Shown piece by piece: positions 10,552 to 19,734 of a DNA stretch of 64,000 bases. Below the pieces are notes generated by a model. The model was not told where the DNA came from. It did not search any database and was given only the letters and a program-made list of their open reading frames with translations. The stretch is from Phycisphaerales bacterium (GTDB lineage Bacteria; Planctomycetota; Phycisphaerae; Phycisphaerales; UBA1924). Each line of letters opens with the position of its first letter. Positions within the stretch are counted from its first letter, which is position 1. The stretch lies in the NCBI GenBank assembly GCA_020853975.1, contig JADYXW010000045.1:62001-126000 (forward strand), written 5' to 3'. The position numbers were made by a program, and so were the translations under genes.

Positions 10552-11748
10552 ATGCCACGCTTGGACTACCTCACCGCCGGTGAATCGCACGGGCCCGGGC
10601 TGCTCTGTGTCGTGTCGGGCATTCCCTCGGGGGTCACGATCGACACCGACCGGATCGACGCGCACCTCGCCAGAAGGCAGGGGGGCTACGGGCGTGGCGG
10701 ACGCCAGAAGATCGAGCGGGACAGGGTGGAGGTGCTCAGCGGCGTGCGTGCCGGTGTCTCGATGGGATCGCCTATCACGCTGCGCGTGGCCAACCGTGAC
10801 GCCAGGCTCGACGACGCCGTCAAGACGCCCCCCGTGTTCCGCCCCAGACCCGGGCACGCGGACCTCGCCGGCGCGATCAAGCATCTGACGACCGACTGCC
10901 GGGGCGTGCTGGAGCGAGCGAGCGCGCGGGAGACGGCGGCCCGCGTTGCGGCGGGGGCGCTGGCGGGCGAGCTGCTCCGCGAGTTCGGCATCGAGGCCAT
11001 GGGCTTCACGCGGAGCATCCTGGGAGAAGCCTGCGGGGTGGACGTGCTCGAATCAAACTGGCGAACGGTGCGCGCGGCGAGCGACGCGAGCGAGACGTAC
11101 TGTCCGGACGCCGACGCGACGGCGAGGCAGGTGCGAGCGATCCACGCGGCGAAGCTGGACAAGGACACCGCCGGGGGCGTGGTGGAGGCGCACGTGTTCG
11201 GCGTGCCCCCGGGCCTGGGGTCGTGCGCGGACTGGCGCGACCGGCTCGACGCGAGACTGGCGTGGGCGGTGATGGGCGTGCAGGCAATCAAGGGAGTTGA
11301 GATCGGGCTGGGCTTTGCGTGCGCCGGGCTGCCCGGCAGCCGCGTGCACGACCCGATCGGTTATGACTCGCAGCAGCGGGAGAGCCACCACGCGATCGGG
11401 TTCGTGAGGCCCTCGAACAACGCGGGCGGGATCGAGGGCGGGATGAGCAACGGGCAGCCGATCGTGGTGCGGGCGGCGATGAAGCCGATCTCGACGCTGG
11501 TGAGGGGCCTGCCCAGCGTGGACCTGAACACCAAGGAGGCCGAGGCGAGCCAGTACGAGCGGAGCGACATCTGCGCCGTGCCCGCGGCGGGGGTGGTGGT
11601 CGAGGCCGTCGTGCTCTTCGAAGTGGCGAGAGCGTTCTGCGACAAGTTCGCGGGCGACTCGCTGACAGAGGTGCGGGGCCAGTGGGAGTCGTACCTGAAG
11701 CTCGCGCGGAACCTGCCCTTGGGCCCGCCCGCGATGACCCTCGCCTGA
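10552..11748 (+). CDS. aroC: Chorismate synthase
   Basis: LTAGESHGPGLLCVVSGIPSGV, RPGHADLAGAIK, SNNAGGIEGGMSNGQPI. Confidence 0.97.
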   Translation: MPRLDYLTAGESHGPGLLCVVSGIPSGVTIDTDRIDAHLARRQGGYGRGGRQKIERDRVEVLSGVRAGVSMGSPITLRVANRDARLDDAVKTPPVFRPRPGHADLAGAIKHLTTDCRGVLERASARETAARVAAGALAGELLREFGIEAMGFTRSILGEACGVDVLESNWRTVRAASDASETYCPDADATARQVRAIHAAKLDKDTAGGVVEAHVFGVPPGLGSCADWRDRLDARLAWAVMGVQAIKGVEIGLGFACAGLPGSRVHDPIGYDSQQRESHHAIGFVRPSNNAGGIEGGMSNGQPIVVRAAMKPISTLVRGLPSVDLNTKEAEASQYERSDICAVPAAGVVVEAVVLFEVARAFCDKFAGDSLTEVRGQWESYLKLARNLPLGPPAMTLA

Positions 11749-11763
11749 TGCCCGCTGCACCCT

Positions 11764-13083
11764 TCATGCGATCGTGAGCCGCCTCAACGAGCTCCACACG
11801 AAGTACGCCGGCACGCCCGCGGCCATGATGCCCACCCACACCAGCGTGCCCTTCCAGTCGTCGGCGATGGTGACCACGGTCATGCCCGCCGCGGCGAGCA
11901 CGAACACCGCCGGCACCACCGGGTAGCCCCAGCACCGGTAAGGACGCGGGCGTTCCGCCTGCGTGTGACGGAGCACGAAGATGGCGGCGGCGGCGAGCGC
12001 GTACCACACCCACATCGTGAATACGAACCCCCCCGCGAGCTTTTCAAAGGTCTTGACAAAGATCGTCGCGAGGCAGGAGAGCCCGAACTGCACCGAGAGC
12101 GCGACCCAGGGCGTCTGCCAGCGCGGATGGACCCCCGAGAGGAACGCGAAGAGCAGCCCGTCGCGAGACTGCTGGTAGGTCACGCGGGCCCCAGTCATGA
12201 TCGAGCCGTGGGTACTGCCCGAGGTCGAGACGATGACGAGCGCCGCAGCGGCGAGGCCCGCGGCGGGGCCGAGCAGCGCCGTGAAGACCGCCGGGGCCAC
12301 CGTTTCCGAGCCACGCATCTTCTCCAAAGGGATCAGCACGAAGAACGCGATGTTGACCAGCACGTAGAGCAAGGTGGTCGCAAGCGTGCCAAGCACAAAG
12401 ACACGGGGGAGGTTCCGCTGCGGGTCCTTGATCTCGCCCGCAATGGCGCCGACGTCGCTCCAGCCGTCGTATGTCCACATGATCCCCGCGAAGACGGGAA
12501 CAAGAGCCTTGGCGAGCGAGCCGGGCTCGAGCGAGCCCGAGAGGTTCGCAAGATTCGCCCGGTCCGTGACCCAGGGCAGGATGACGATCGCGGAGAGCGC
12601 GGCGAACTTGAGCCCGGTCAGGAGTGCGGCCACGCCCGCGGAGAGAACCACGCCCCGGATGTTGATGGCGGTGAGCAGCGCGAGCATGCCGATCGTGGGC
12701 CAGCGCACGTCCCACGTGGTGCCCAGCAGCGTGTTGAGGTGCTCTGCGAAGACCACGGCGATGCCCGCGGCGGCGAGGGGTTTGGCGACGAGCATGTACG
12801 ACCAGCCAAAGACGAACGCAACGCACCTGCCGTACGCCTCCCGGAGGAAGACGTACACGCCCCCGGACTGCGGGTGCAGCGTCGCGAGCTCGGCGTAGGT
12901 CAGCGCCCCCAGCAGCGCGAGGACGCCCCCCGCGAGCCAGAGCGCGAGGATGACGATGGGGCTGGCGAGGTGGCCCGCGATCTGGGGCGGGGTGCGGAAG
13001 ATGCCCGACCCGATGATGATGCCGACCTGCACCGCCGCGGCTCCCCAGACGGTGATGCGGCGGGGCAGCTCTGTGCTGGGCAT
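11764..13083 (-). CDS. APC-family amino acid permease
   Basis: 12-TM pattern; VGIIIGSGIFRTPP...; GALTYAELATLHPQSGGVYVFLREAYG. Confidence 0.9.
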   Translation of the reverse strand: MPSTELPRRITVWGAAAVQVGIIIGSGIFRTPPQIAGHLASPIVILALWLAGGVLALLGALTYAELATLHPQSGGVYVFLREAYGRCVAFVFGWSYMLVAKPLAAAGIAVVFAEHLNTLLGTTWDVRWPTIGMLALLTAINIRGVVLSAGVAALLTGLKFAALSAIVILPWVTDRANLANLSGSLEPGSLAKALVPVFAGIMWTYDGWSDVGAIAGEIKDPQRNLPRVFVLGTLATTLLYVLVNIAFFVLIPLEKMRGSETVAPAVFTALLGPAAGLAAAALVIVSTSGSTHGSIMTGARVTYQQSRDGLLFAFLSGVHPRWQTPWVALSVQFGLSCLATIFVKTFEKLAGGFVFTMWVWYALAAAAIFVLRHTQAERPRPYRCWGYPVVPAVFVLAAAGMTVVTIADDWKGTLVWVGIMAAGVPAYFVWSSLRRLTIA

Positions 13084-13126
13084 GCGCGCAGCGTACCCGA
13101 AACGAGCCGCTCGGGCGTCGCGGTGC

Positions 13127-14245
13127 TCAGGCGACCGAGGCGAAGTACGCCGCGAGGACGTCCCGCGCCGCCTTCAGGTCGGAGAGGTCGATCATCTCGG
13201 TGACGGTGTGGATGTACCGGGTGCCGACGGTGATGCCGACGGCGCGAGCGCCCGCCGCGGCCTGCTGCGCTGCGGCGCCGTCCTGGCCGCCCGCGGCGAG
13301 GATGGAGCGCTGGTAGGGGATCTTGTTCTTCTTCGCGACCGCCTCGACCTCCGCGACGAGCCGGTGGTCAGAGATGAACGACGAGTCCTTGATGTGAAGC
13401 GCAAAGCCCTTGCCGTGGGTTGATACGGCCTCCTCGCCCGGAACTCCGGGGGTGTCGCACGCGAGGGTGACGTCGATGCCGAAGCCGATGTCGGGGAGGA
13501 CTGCGTGGCTGGCGGTCTTGGCACCGCGGAGGCCGACTTCCTCCTGGGTGGTGAAGGCGACAACGATCTCGCAGGCGTGGGCGGCGCCGCTCTCGACGAG
13601 CGACCGCACGGCCTCGATGCCCAGCCAGCATGCCACGCGGTTGTCGAGTGCCTTGCTGACGAACTTGTTGCCCAAGTGGAGCGCGGGCTCGTTCATCACG
13701 ATGTAGTCACCGACGCGGACTCTCTTCTTCACCTCGTCGGCGGGCAGCCCCAGATCAACGAAGAACTCCTTGACCTCCGGCACCTTCTCGCGGTCCTTGG
13801 CGCTGGAGATATGCACGGGCCGGCCCCCGGGGTTCATCACGCCCGGATGGTCGCCCTCGTCGGTACAGACCAACACGCGACGGGAGAAGAGGTTGCGGGT
13901 GTCGAAGCCGCCCGCGGCGTTGGGCCAGATCCACCCCTTGTCGTCCACGAACGCGACGTAGAACCCGATCTCGTCCATGTGGCACAGCAGCATGACGCGC
14001 GTGGGCCGACCCTCAGAGGCGGCGCGAGGCTCGGGGCTCGCCTTCGCCTTGCCCTTCACGCGAGGGTTGCGACGGCAGATGAGGTTGCCCATCACGTCGG
14101 TCTCGACGTGGTCGAACAGGCCGGCGATCTCTGCCTCGATGACGGCGCGGACGCGTTCCTCACGCCCCGGGACGCCCGGCGTCTCGCAGAGGCGCTTGAG
14201 GAGGTTGACGTTCACGGTGTCCTTGCGGGCTTCCTTCTTCGCCAT
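13127..14245 (-). CDS. M42-family metallopeptidase
   Basis: LCETPGVPGREERVR, LLCHMDEIGFYV, DNRVACW, TTQEEVGLRGAKTA. Confidence 0.88.
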   Translation of the reverse strand: MAKKEARKDTVNVNLLKRLCETPGVPGREERVRAVIEAEIAGLFDHVETDVMGNLICRRNPRVKGKAKASPEPRAASEGRPTRVMLLCHMDEIGFYVAFVDDKGWIWPNAAGGFDTRNLFSRRVLVCTDEGDHPGVMNPGGRPVHISSAKDREKVPEVKEFFVDLGLPADEVKKRVRVGDYIVMNEPALHLGNKFVSKALDNRVACWLGIEAVRSLVESGAAHACEIVVAFTTQEEVGLRGAKTASHAVLPDIGFGIDVTLACDTPGVPGEEAVSTHGKGFALHIKDSSFISDHRLVAEVEAVAKKNKIPYQRSILAAGGQDGAAAQQAAAGARAVGITVGTRYIHTVTEMIDLSDLKAARDVLAAYFASVA

Positions 14246-14367
14246 GGGAAAGTGCCTTTCGGTGGTTGAACGGGATGATAGCGGCGGCAGGGACGGGGGC
14301 TTCCTCGGGATCGGGCGCCCGTCATCGGGTCGCGGTCCACCAGATGCCGCGGCCCGTACGATCTGTC

Positions 14368-15576
14368 ATGACGAATCCGAGCCCGCTGCTGGACCTACAC
14401 GCTGACGCGGGGGCCAAGGTCTCTCCCTATGGCGAGGGCGAGGCGGCGCCGCTGGTGGTTCAGACGTTTGGCGACCTGGGAAGCGAGTACGCGGCGCTCC
14501 GCACGGGCTGCGCGCTGCTGGACCTGCCCCAGCGGACGGTGCTGGAGCTCACGGGCCCGGACCGGCTGGAGTTCCTGGGGCGGATGCTCACGCAGGAGCT
14601 AAAGGGCCTGCTGCCGTTCCGGGTAAGGCGGAGCTTCTGGCTCAGCCGCAAGGGAAGGATCGACGCGGACCTCCGGGTGGTCGATCTTCCGAGCCGCACG
14701 CTGCTGGAGGTGGACCTGTTGGCCGCGGAGCGGACGCTTGCGGGGCTGTCGGCGTACATCATCACGGAAGACTGCTCCATCCGGGGCATGCAGGGCCTGA
14801 CACACCGTCTGGCGCTGCACGGGCCGACGGGCATGGATCTTCTCTCGGCGGTGGCGCAGCCCGCGGGCGGCGCGGAGGCGAGCGGGCCGGGTCTGGAGCG
14901 TCTGGAAGCGGGGGCCGCGTGCGTCGCGAACCTTGCGGGGCACGACGTGGTGGTCTTTCGTGAGGATACAGCGGGGACAACGGGGCTGGAGCTTATCGTT
15001 CCGAGCGCGGGAGTTGGGGATGTGTACCGCCTGCTGCTGGAAGCGGGCCGGGTCAAGGAGGCCGCGGAAGGCGAGGCGACGGCACCCAGCCGCTGGCGCG
15101 TGGTGGCGAGCCGCGTGCGCCTGCGGGCTGCCGGGTGGCACGCGTACAACGTCGCGCGTATCGAGGCGGGCACGCCGATCTACAACCTCGACTTTGGGGC
15201 GGAGTCGCTCCCCGCGGAGACGGGCGTGCTGCACGACCGGGTGAGCTTCACAAAGGGGTGCTACCTGGGTCAGGAGATCGTGGCGCGGATGCACGCGCGT
15301 GGGCAGAGCAAGCAGTCGCTGGTGCGCGTGCACTTTGAGAAGCGGGAAGGTCGCGTAGTGCTGCCGGAAGCCGGCGCCGCGCTCGAGGACGAGGCCGGGA
15401 CAGGCGCCGTGGGGCTCGTCACCAGCTCGACGATCGCGCCCTCGCTCGGCTCAGTCGCCGTGGCGCTGGCTCAGGTGAAGTCGGCGTCCGCGTCGGCCGG
15501 CACGGTGCTGGTGGCCCAAACGCCCGACGGTTCTGTGCGAGGGACGGTGCAGGCATCGCTGCGACCCGGGGCCTGA
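14368..15576 (+). CDS. ygfZ: YgfZ/GcvT-like folate-binding protein
   Basis: GcvT-like N-terminus and SFTKGCYLGQEIVARMHARGQSKQSLVRV (YgfZ K-G-C-Y-x-G-Q-E signature). Confidence 0.9.
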   Translation: MTNPSPLLDLHADAGAKVSPYGEGEAAPLVVQTFGDLGSEYAALRTGCALLDLPQRTVLELTGPDRLEFLGRMLTQELKGLLPFRVRRSFWLSRKGRIDADLRVVDLPSRTLLEVDLLAAERTLAGLSAYIITEDCSIRGMQGLTHRLALHGPTGMDLLSAVAQPAGGAEASGPGLERLEAGAACVANLAGHDVVVFREDTAGTTGLELIVPSAGVGDVYRLLLEAGRVKEAAEGEATAPSRWRVVASRVRLRAAGWHAYNVARIEAGTPIYNLDFGAESLPAETGVLHDRVSFTKGCYLGQEIVARMHARGQSKQSLVRVHFEKREGRVVLPEAGAALEDEAGTGAVGLVTSSTIAPSLGSVAVALAQVKSASASAGTVLVAQTPDGSVRGTVQASLRPGA

Positions 15577-15585
15577 CCGGCGTGG

Positions 15586-16728
15586 CTAGAGCTTCTTCCG
15601 GTAGGTAAGTTCGACGTCGCTGCCCAGCGGACGCACCCGCCACAGGTCGAAGATGCGCCCGTGAGACAGCGACGGCGCGACACGGCCCGCGGCGGCGGCC
15701 TTGGCAAGATCATCGCCCAGCACCATCGGCGCGATGTACACCACGGCTTCGTCGATGAGGTCTTGCTCCAGCATCGCACCGAGAATTCCCGGTCCGGCCT
15801 CCACGAGCACGGTCGACACTCGGTGCGCCGAGGCGAGCGCTCGCAGCAACTCGCGCAGGTCGATTCCCCTGGCCCCGCCCACGCTCGGGATTCCAAGCAC
15901 GAGCACGCCCGAGTCCTGGAGTGTGCGCCGCCGGGCCTCGAAGACATCCGACGACGCGACCGTTGAGTCGCACGCGACCGCCGTCGGGGTTTCGTGCGCC
16001 GTGCGGACGAGCTGCGACCTCGCGGGCAGATCGAGGTCCGTGTCCGCGATGACTCGCATCGCGGTGCGCCGAGGCCGCACGCCACGCGCCGTCAGCAGCG
16101 GGTCGTCGGCGAGCACAGTGCCGATGCCGGTGACGATGGCGTCCACCCGTCCGCGCAGGCGGTGCACGCGGGCGCGGGCGAGCTCGCCGCTGATCCACTT
16201 TGACTCGCCGGTTCGGGTCGCCACCCGGCCGTCGATGGTCTGGGCCCACTTGGCGATTACCCAGGGCAGTCCGGTCGCCACGCGCTTCGCGAAGGGGGCG
16301 CCAACGCCCCGGGCGAGCGGGCTGGCCTCGGACTGCTCGCACGCGATGCCCGCGGCGCGCAGCACGGCCGCGCCGCCTCCTTTCTTCGGGTGCGGGTCCG
16401 GCCGGGCGTAGACGACGCGGGCCACGCGGGCGGAGACCAGGGCGTGGGCGCACGAGGGCTGGCGGCCGTCCACGGCGCAGGGCTCGAGCGTGACGTAGGC
16501 AGTGGCTCCCGCAGGGGAGAGGCCACGCCGCGTCACGTCGAGAAGTGCGTGGGCCTCGGCGTGGAGACCGCCGTCCTGCATGTGATGGCCCATACCGATG
16601 ATCTGCCCATCGCGCACCAGCACGCAGCCGACGAGGGGGTTGGGCTCGGCGCGGCCCGCGCCCCGCAGGGCCAGGCGGGCGGCGAGGTCGAGCATGCGGC
16701 GGGGTTCGGCTGGGTCCGGTGCGGGCAT
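15586..16728 (-). CDS. ribD: Bifunctional pyrimidine deaminase/reductase RibD
   Basis: LHAEAHALL, TLEPCAVDGRQPSCAHAL (zinc Cys spacing kept), KWAQTIDGRVATRTGESKWISG. Confidence 0.92.
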   Translation of the reverse strand: MPAPDPAEPRRMLDLAARLALRGAGRAEPNPLVGCVLVRDGQIIGMGHHMQDGGLHAEAHALLDVTRRGLSPAGATAYVTLEPCAVDGRQPSCAHALVSARVARVVYARPDPHPKKGGGAAVLRAAGIACEQSEASPLARGVGAPFAKRVATGLPWVIAKWAQTIDGRVATRTGESKWISGELARARVHRLRGRVDAIVTGIGTVLADDPLLTARGVRPRRTAMRVIADTDLDLPARSQLVRTAHETPTAVACDSTVASSDVFEARRRTLQDSGVLVLGIPSVGGARGIDLRELLRALASAHRVSTVLVEAGPGILGAMLEQDLIDEAVVYIAPMVLGDDLAKAAAAGRVAPSLSHGRIFDLWRVRPLGSDVELTYRKKL

Positions 16729-16741
16729 GGCGCGCGGCAGT

Positions 16742-17749
16742 CTACGCGATGCGGACGAGTGAACTCCGATCCGCGTCGGACATCGTCCGGCCCACTTCGT
16801 CAAGCCAGCGGCGTGCGTCGAGCGCGTAGCCGGCGGTGGGCCTCAGGGGCTTGCCCTCGAGCTGCTGGTGGCACGCGGACCAGAAGTCGTTGAAGCGGGC
16901 CATCAGGAGCTCCCGCGTGTATTTGGCGGCCATCGAGGCCAGGGCGATCGGCAGGTGCGCGTCCTCGCCCTCGGTGAGGAACGCGATGCCTCCGCGGCGC
17001 CCGTCGGGCCCGCTGAGGGCGTACCGGCTGCGCGTCGCCGACTCTTCAAGCGTCGAGACCTCTACGCCGGGCAGGGCCTCGCGGAGCAGATCGGAGTAGT
17101 CGGCACGCCCGCCGAGACGGTCGCAGGCGATTCCCACCCGGTCCTCGGGCGTCGCGAGCGCCCAGACGCGCCGGAGGTGCCGGCCCATCGCGAGGGCAAC
17201 GGTCCGGGCCTTTGACCCCGACTCGCGCACGCACTCGTTGAAAAGGGGCTCCGGCGTCACATCGCAAACCAGGGCCTGGGCTGCGATCTCCGCTCGAACC
17301 AGAGCGCGGGCGAGCAGGTTGGAGGCGATGGCGATCTCTCCCTCGGTCCCGGCGACCGGGAGCCTGCGCGCCGTTCCCTGATAACAGGGGTGCCATGCGG
17401 ACGCCACACCCAGCGCGTCGAAGAGGTCGGTGTCTTGCGCCGGGGTGGAGCCACTGTGCACCCGGAGGAAGGACAGCACGCCCCGTTCGAGGTGTACGAG
17501 TGGGTGCGTGGTCCGCACCGCGTTGGAGAGCTTGAGTTTCTTTGAGTCGGCGATGGCGACGCGCCCCGCGGGGTCATGGGAGCCCCCCCTGCCCGGCTCT
17601 CTGCAGACGCCGGATGAGAGCAGGTCCCACAGGTTCTGGGTGGCGGGGGTGGCCTGGTCGGGGAGGCGAAACGCCGCCAGGCCGACGCAGAGCGGGCCAA
17701 GGGTCGGCCCATACCCGGCTTCGTCGATTCCCGCGAGCAGGAGCGCCAT
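16742..17749 (-). CDS. Divergent ribonuclease HII-like protein
   Basis: LLAGIDEAGYGPTLGPLCVG and IADSKKLK resemble the RNase HII active site. Confidence 0.7.
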   Translation of the reverse strand: MALLLAGIDEAGYGPTLGPLCVGLAAFRLPDQATPATQNLWDLLSSGVCREPGRGGSHDPAGRVAIADSKKLKLSNAVRTTHPLVHLERGVLSFLRVHSGSTPAQDTDLFDALGVASAWHPCYQGTARRLPVAGTEGEIAIASNLLARALVRAEIAAQALVCDVTPEPLFNECVRESGSKARTVALAMGRHLRRVWALATPEDRVGIACDRLGGRADYSDLLREALPGVEVSTLEESATRSRYALSGPDGRRGGIAFLTEGEDAHLPIALASMAAKYTRELLMARFNDFWSACHQQLEGKPLRPTAGYALDARRWLDEVGRTMSDADRSSLVRIA

Positions 17750-17781
17750 GGGCGAGAATACGAGGGGCGGGGGACGGCCAA

Positions 17782-17810
17782 TTGTCATCGAGGGGACGCG
17801 GCGGTACATT
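17782..17810 (+). promoter_or_regulatory. Candidate sigma70-type promoter TTGTCA-N17-TACATT upstream of the SLOG/2TM gene
   Basis: TTGTCA 17782-17787, 17-bp spacer, TACATT 17805-17810, then GGAAGGGGG SD and GTG at 17835. Confidence 0.6.
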
Positions 17811-17834
17811 GAAACTGATCGGAAGGGGGTTCCC

Positions 17835-19658
17835 GTGACGCCGATACACACGGAGAGCGAGCATGACGTCCCGCTGCTGATTGGGGTCGTGGGGCACCGC
17901 GACCTCCGGAACGCGCGCGAGCTGGAGGAACAGGTCACGACGTTCCTCGGGGGCGTTCAGCAGACGATGCCCCACACGCGGGTGATTCTGCTCTCGTCGA
18001 TGGCGGCGGGCGCGGACCTGCTGACGGCGCGCGTGGCCAGGGCGTTCGGGATGGCGGTGGTGCCCGTGCTCGCGGTGCCGCAGGAGATGTTCGAGCGGAC
18101 GTTCCTGCCAGAGTTTGTTAGCGAGCTGGCGGAGTTCCGCGCGATCCTCGCGGACTGCGAGGAACCGATCGTGCTCCCGCTCCCCGAGGGGAAGGCGTAC
18201 GAGGAGGTCATGGCCTCCAAGGCGCTGCTGGAGAGGCAGTACGCCGCGGCGGGCGCGTATGTCGTCAGGCTCAGCCACACCGTCATCGCGCTGTGGGACG
18301 GGGTGGAGACCAGCGATATCGCGGGCACGTCGGCGGCGATCCGCTATGCCGAGCGGGGTGTGCCCGCGGACCTGTGGGAAGAGCGGGACCCGCTGGACCT
18401 CGCGGACGGCGCCGCGGTCCGATGGCTGAAGGCGGAGCGAGTGGCACCGAAGGAAGGTCACGCGCGCGAGGGCTGCGACTGGATCTACCCCCTGAGCTAT
18501 CCTCGGGCTGGCGGCGGTGCTTCGGAGACCGCCGGGCCCGAGGCGGAACTGCAGAAGCTCGCGTCCAGGCTGCGGGAGCGCACGCTGAAGAGGTTGGACG
18601 AGTTCAACCGCGAGGCGCGGGAACTGACTGTGTCGGCACGCGTGTCCGATCGTGTCCGCCGAGCGCTCGCGGGGCACGTGCGGAGCTTGCTCCCCGAAGG
18701 CTCCGCGTTCTCGCCCAGCGCCGCGCAGCGGCGCGTTGCGGAGGTCCGGGCACGGGCGGATTACCTGTCGGGCGTTGCGAAGGGCGAGGGCGAGTGGTAC
18801 CTGCGGTGCGCGCTCGGGCTGGTGGTGGGGGCGGTCCTCGCGCTCGAGCTCTTCGCGCACGTGTGGCACGACCTCCTGTGGGTCCTGGGGCTGTACGCGG
18901 TCGCCCTGACCGTGGCGATGATGGTCCTCGAGAAGCGGGGGGAGTGCTTCATGAAGTTCGTGGACTATCGCGCGCTCGCCGAGGCGCTGCGGGTGCAGTT
19001 CTTCTGGAGCGCCGCGGGTCTGCAGGACTCTGTCTCCAGGCACTTCATGCGAACCCACCGTACCGAGGTGGAGTGGATCCGGCAGGCGGCGGCCGCCGTT
19101 GAAGTGGAGAACGCTCTGTCCTTCACCCCGCCGGCTCACGCGGGCACCGGCATGAACCACGCGCGCACGGTCTGGATTCAGGGGCAGCTCGGGTTTTTCA
19201 GGAGCCGAACGGCCCCGTTGGCGGCAAAGGGCCGGACATTCTCCGAAATGTCGAGCGGGCTCGCCACCATCGGCGCGTGTCTCGTGGCAGGAACAGTCAT
19301 CGTCGGCGGGCTCGTGGGCTGGGGAGCAGCGCACGGCGGGGTTCACCCCGCGGCGTACATCACCGTCACGCTCGCGCTCCTGCTGGTCGGCGCCGAAGTC
19401 GTGCGTGTTTATGGCGACTCCGGGGAGTACGCGACCAACGCAAGACGCTACGTTTGGATGACCTCCGTCTACGAGCAGGCCGAGCGAGTGCTCGCCGAGT
19501 GCGGCCCGGGGAGCACCACCCCCGACCCCGCCCGGGCCGCGGCGACCGTGCGTTCGCTCGGCAAAGCGGCCCTCGCCGAGAACTCGGAGTGGATCGTGCT
19601 GCACCGGCACCGCCCCGTTGAGTTGCCCCACTCGATCGTGAACCCCAATTACCACTAG
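17835..19658 (+). CDS. Predicted SLOG-like nucleotide-sensor domain fused to C-terminal 2TM region (SLATT-like)
   Basis: N-term LLIGVVGHRDLRNARELEEQV...LLSSMAAGADLLTARVARAFGM...VIALWDG; two TM pairs; VDYRALAEALRVQFFWSAAGLQDSV. Family assignment is by recognition only. Confidence 0.6.
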   Translation: MTPIHTESEHDVPLLIGVVGHRDLRNARELEEQVTTFLGGVQQTMPHTRVILLSSMAAGADLLTARVARAFGMAVVPVLAVPQEMFERTFLPEFVSELAEFRAILADCEEPIVLPLPEGKAYEEVMASKALLERQYAAAGAYVVRLSHTVIALWDGVETSDIAGTSAAIRYAERGVPADLWEERDPLDLADGAAVRWLKAERVAPKEGHAREGCDWIYPLSYPRAGGGASETAGPEAELQKLASRLRERTLKRLDEFNREARELTVSARVSDRVRRALAGHVRSLLPEGSAFSPSAAQRRVAEVRARADYLSGVAKGEGEWYLRCALGLVVGAVLALELFAHVWHDLLWVLGLYAVALTVAMMVLEKRGECFMKFVDYRALAEALRVQFFWSAAGLQDSVSRHFMRTHRTEVEWIRQAAAAVEVENALSFTPPAHAGTGMNHARTVWIQGQLGFFRSRTAPLAAKGRTFSEMSSGLATIGACLVAGTVIVGGLVGWGAAHGGVHPAAYITVTLALLLVGAEVVRVYGDSGEYATNARRYVWMTSVYEQAERVLAECGPGSTTPDPARAAATVRSLGKAALAENSEWIVLHRHRPVELPHSIVNPNYH

Positions 19659-19708
19659 CGGGCCGTGCGTTCGGCCTTGTGCTTGGGAACCGTCGGGATA
19701 TGCTGGTT

Positions 19709-19726
19709 TCCGGGGGTTTCCCCGGA
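19709..19726 (+). promoter_or_regulatory. Hairpin overlapping the ribosome-binding site of the repeat protein gene
   Basis: TCCGGGG-GTTT-CCCCGGA perfect 7-bp stem; 3' arm runs into GGAGGTG SD before ATG 19735. Confidence 0.5.
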
Positions 19727-19734
19727 GGTGCCCG

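Noticed and set aside
15586-16728. Apparent loss of the RibD deaminase zinc motif (PCAVDGRQPSC)
   Set aside because: Cys-Cys spacing and HAE are retained, so this is ordinary divergence rather than an inactive domain.
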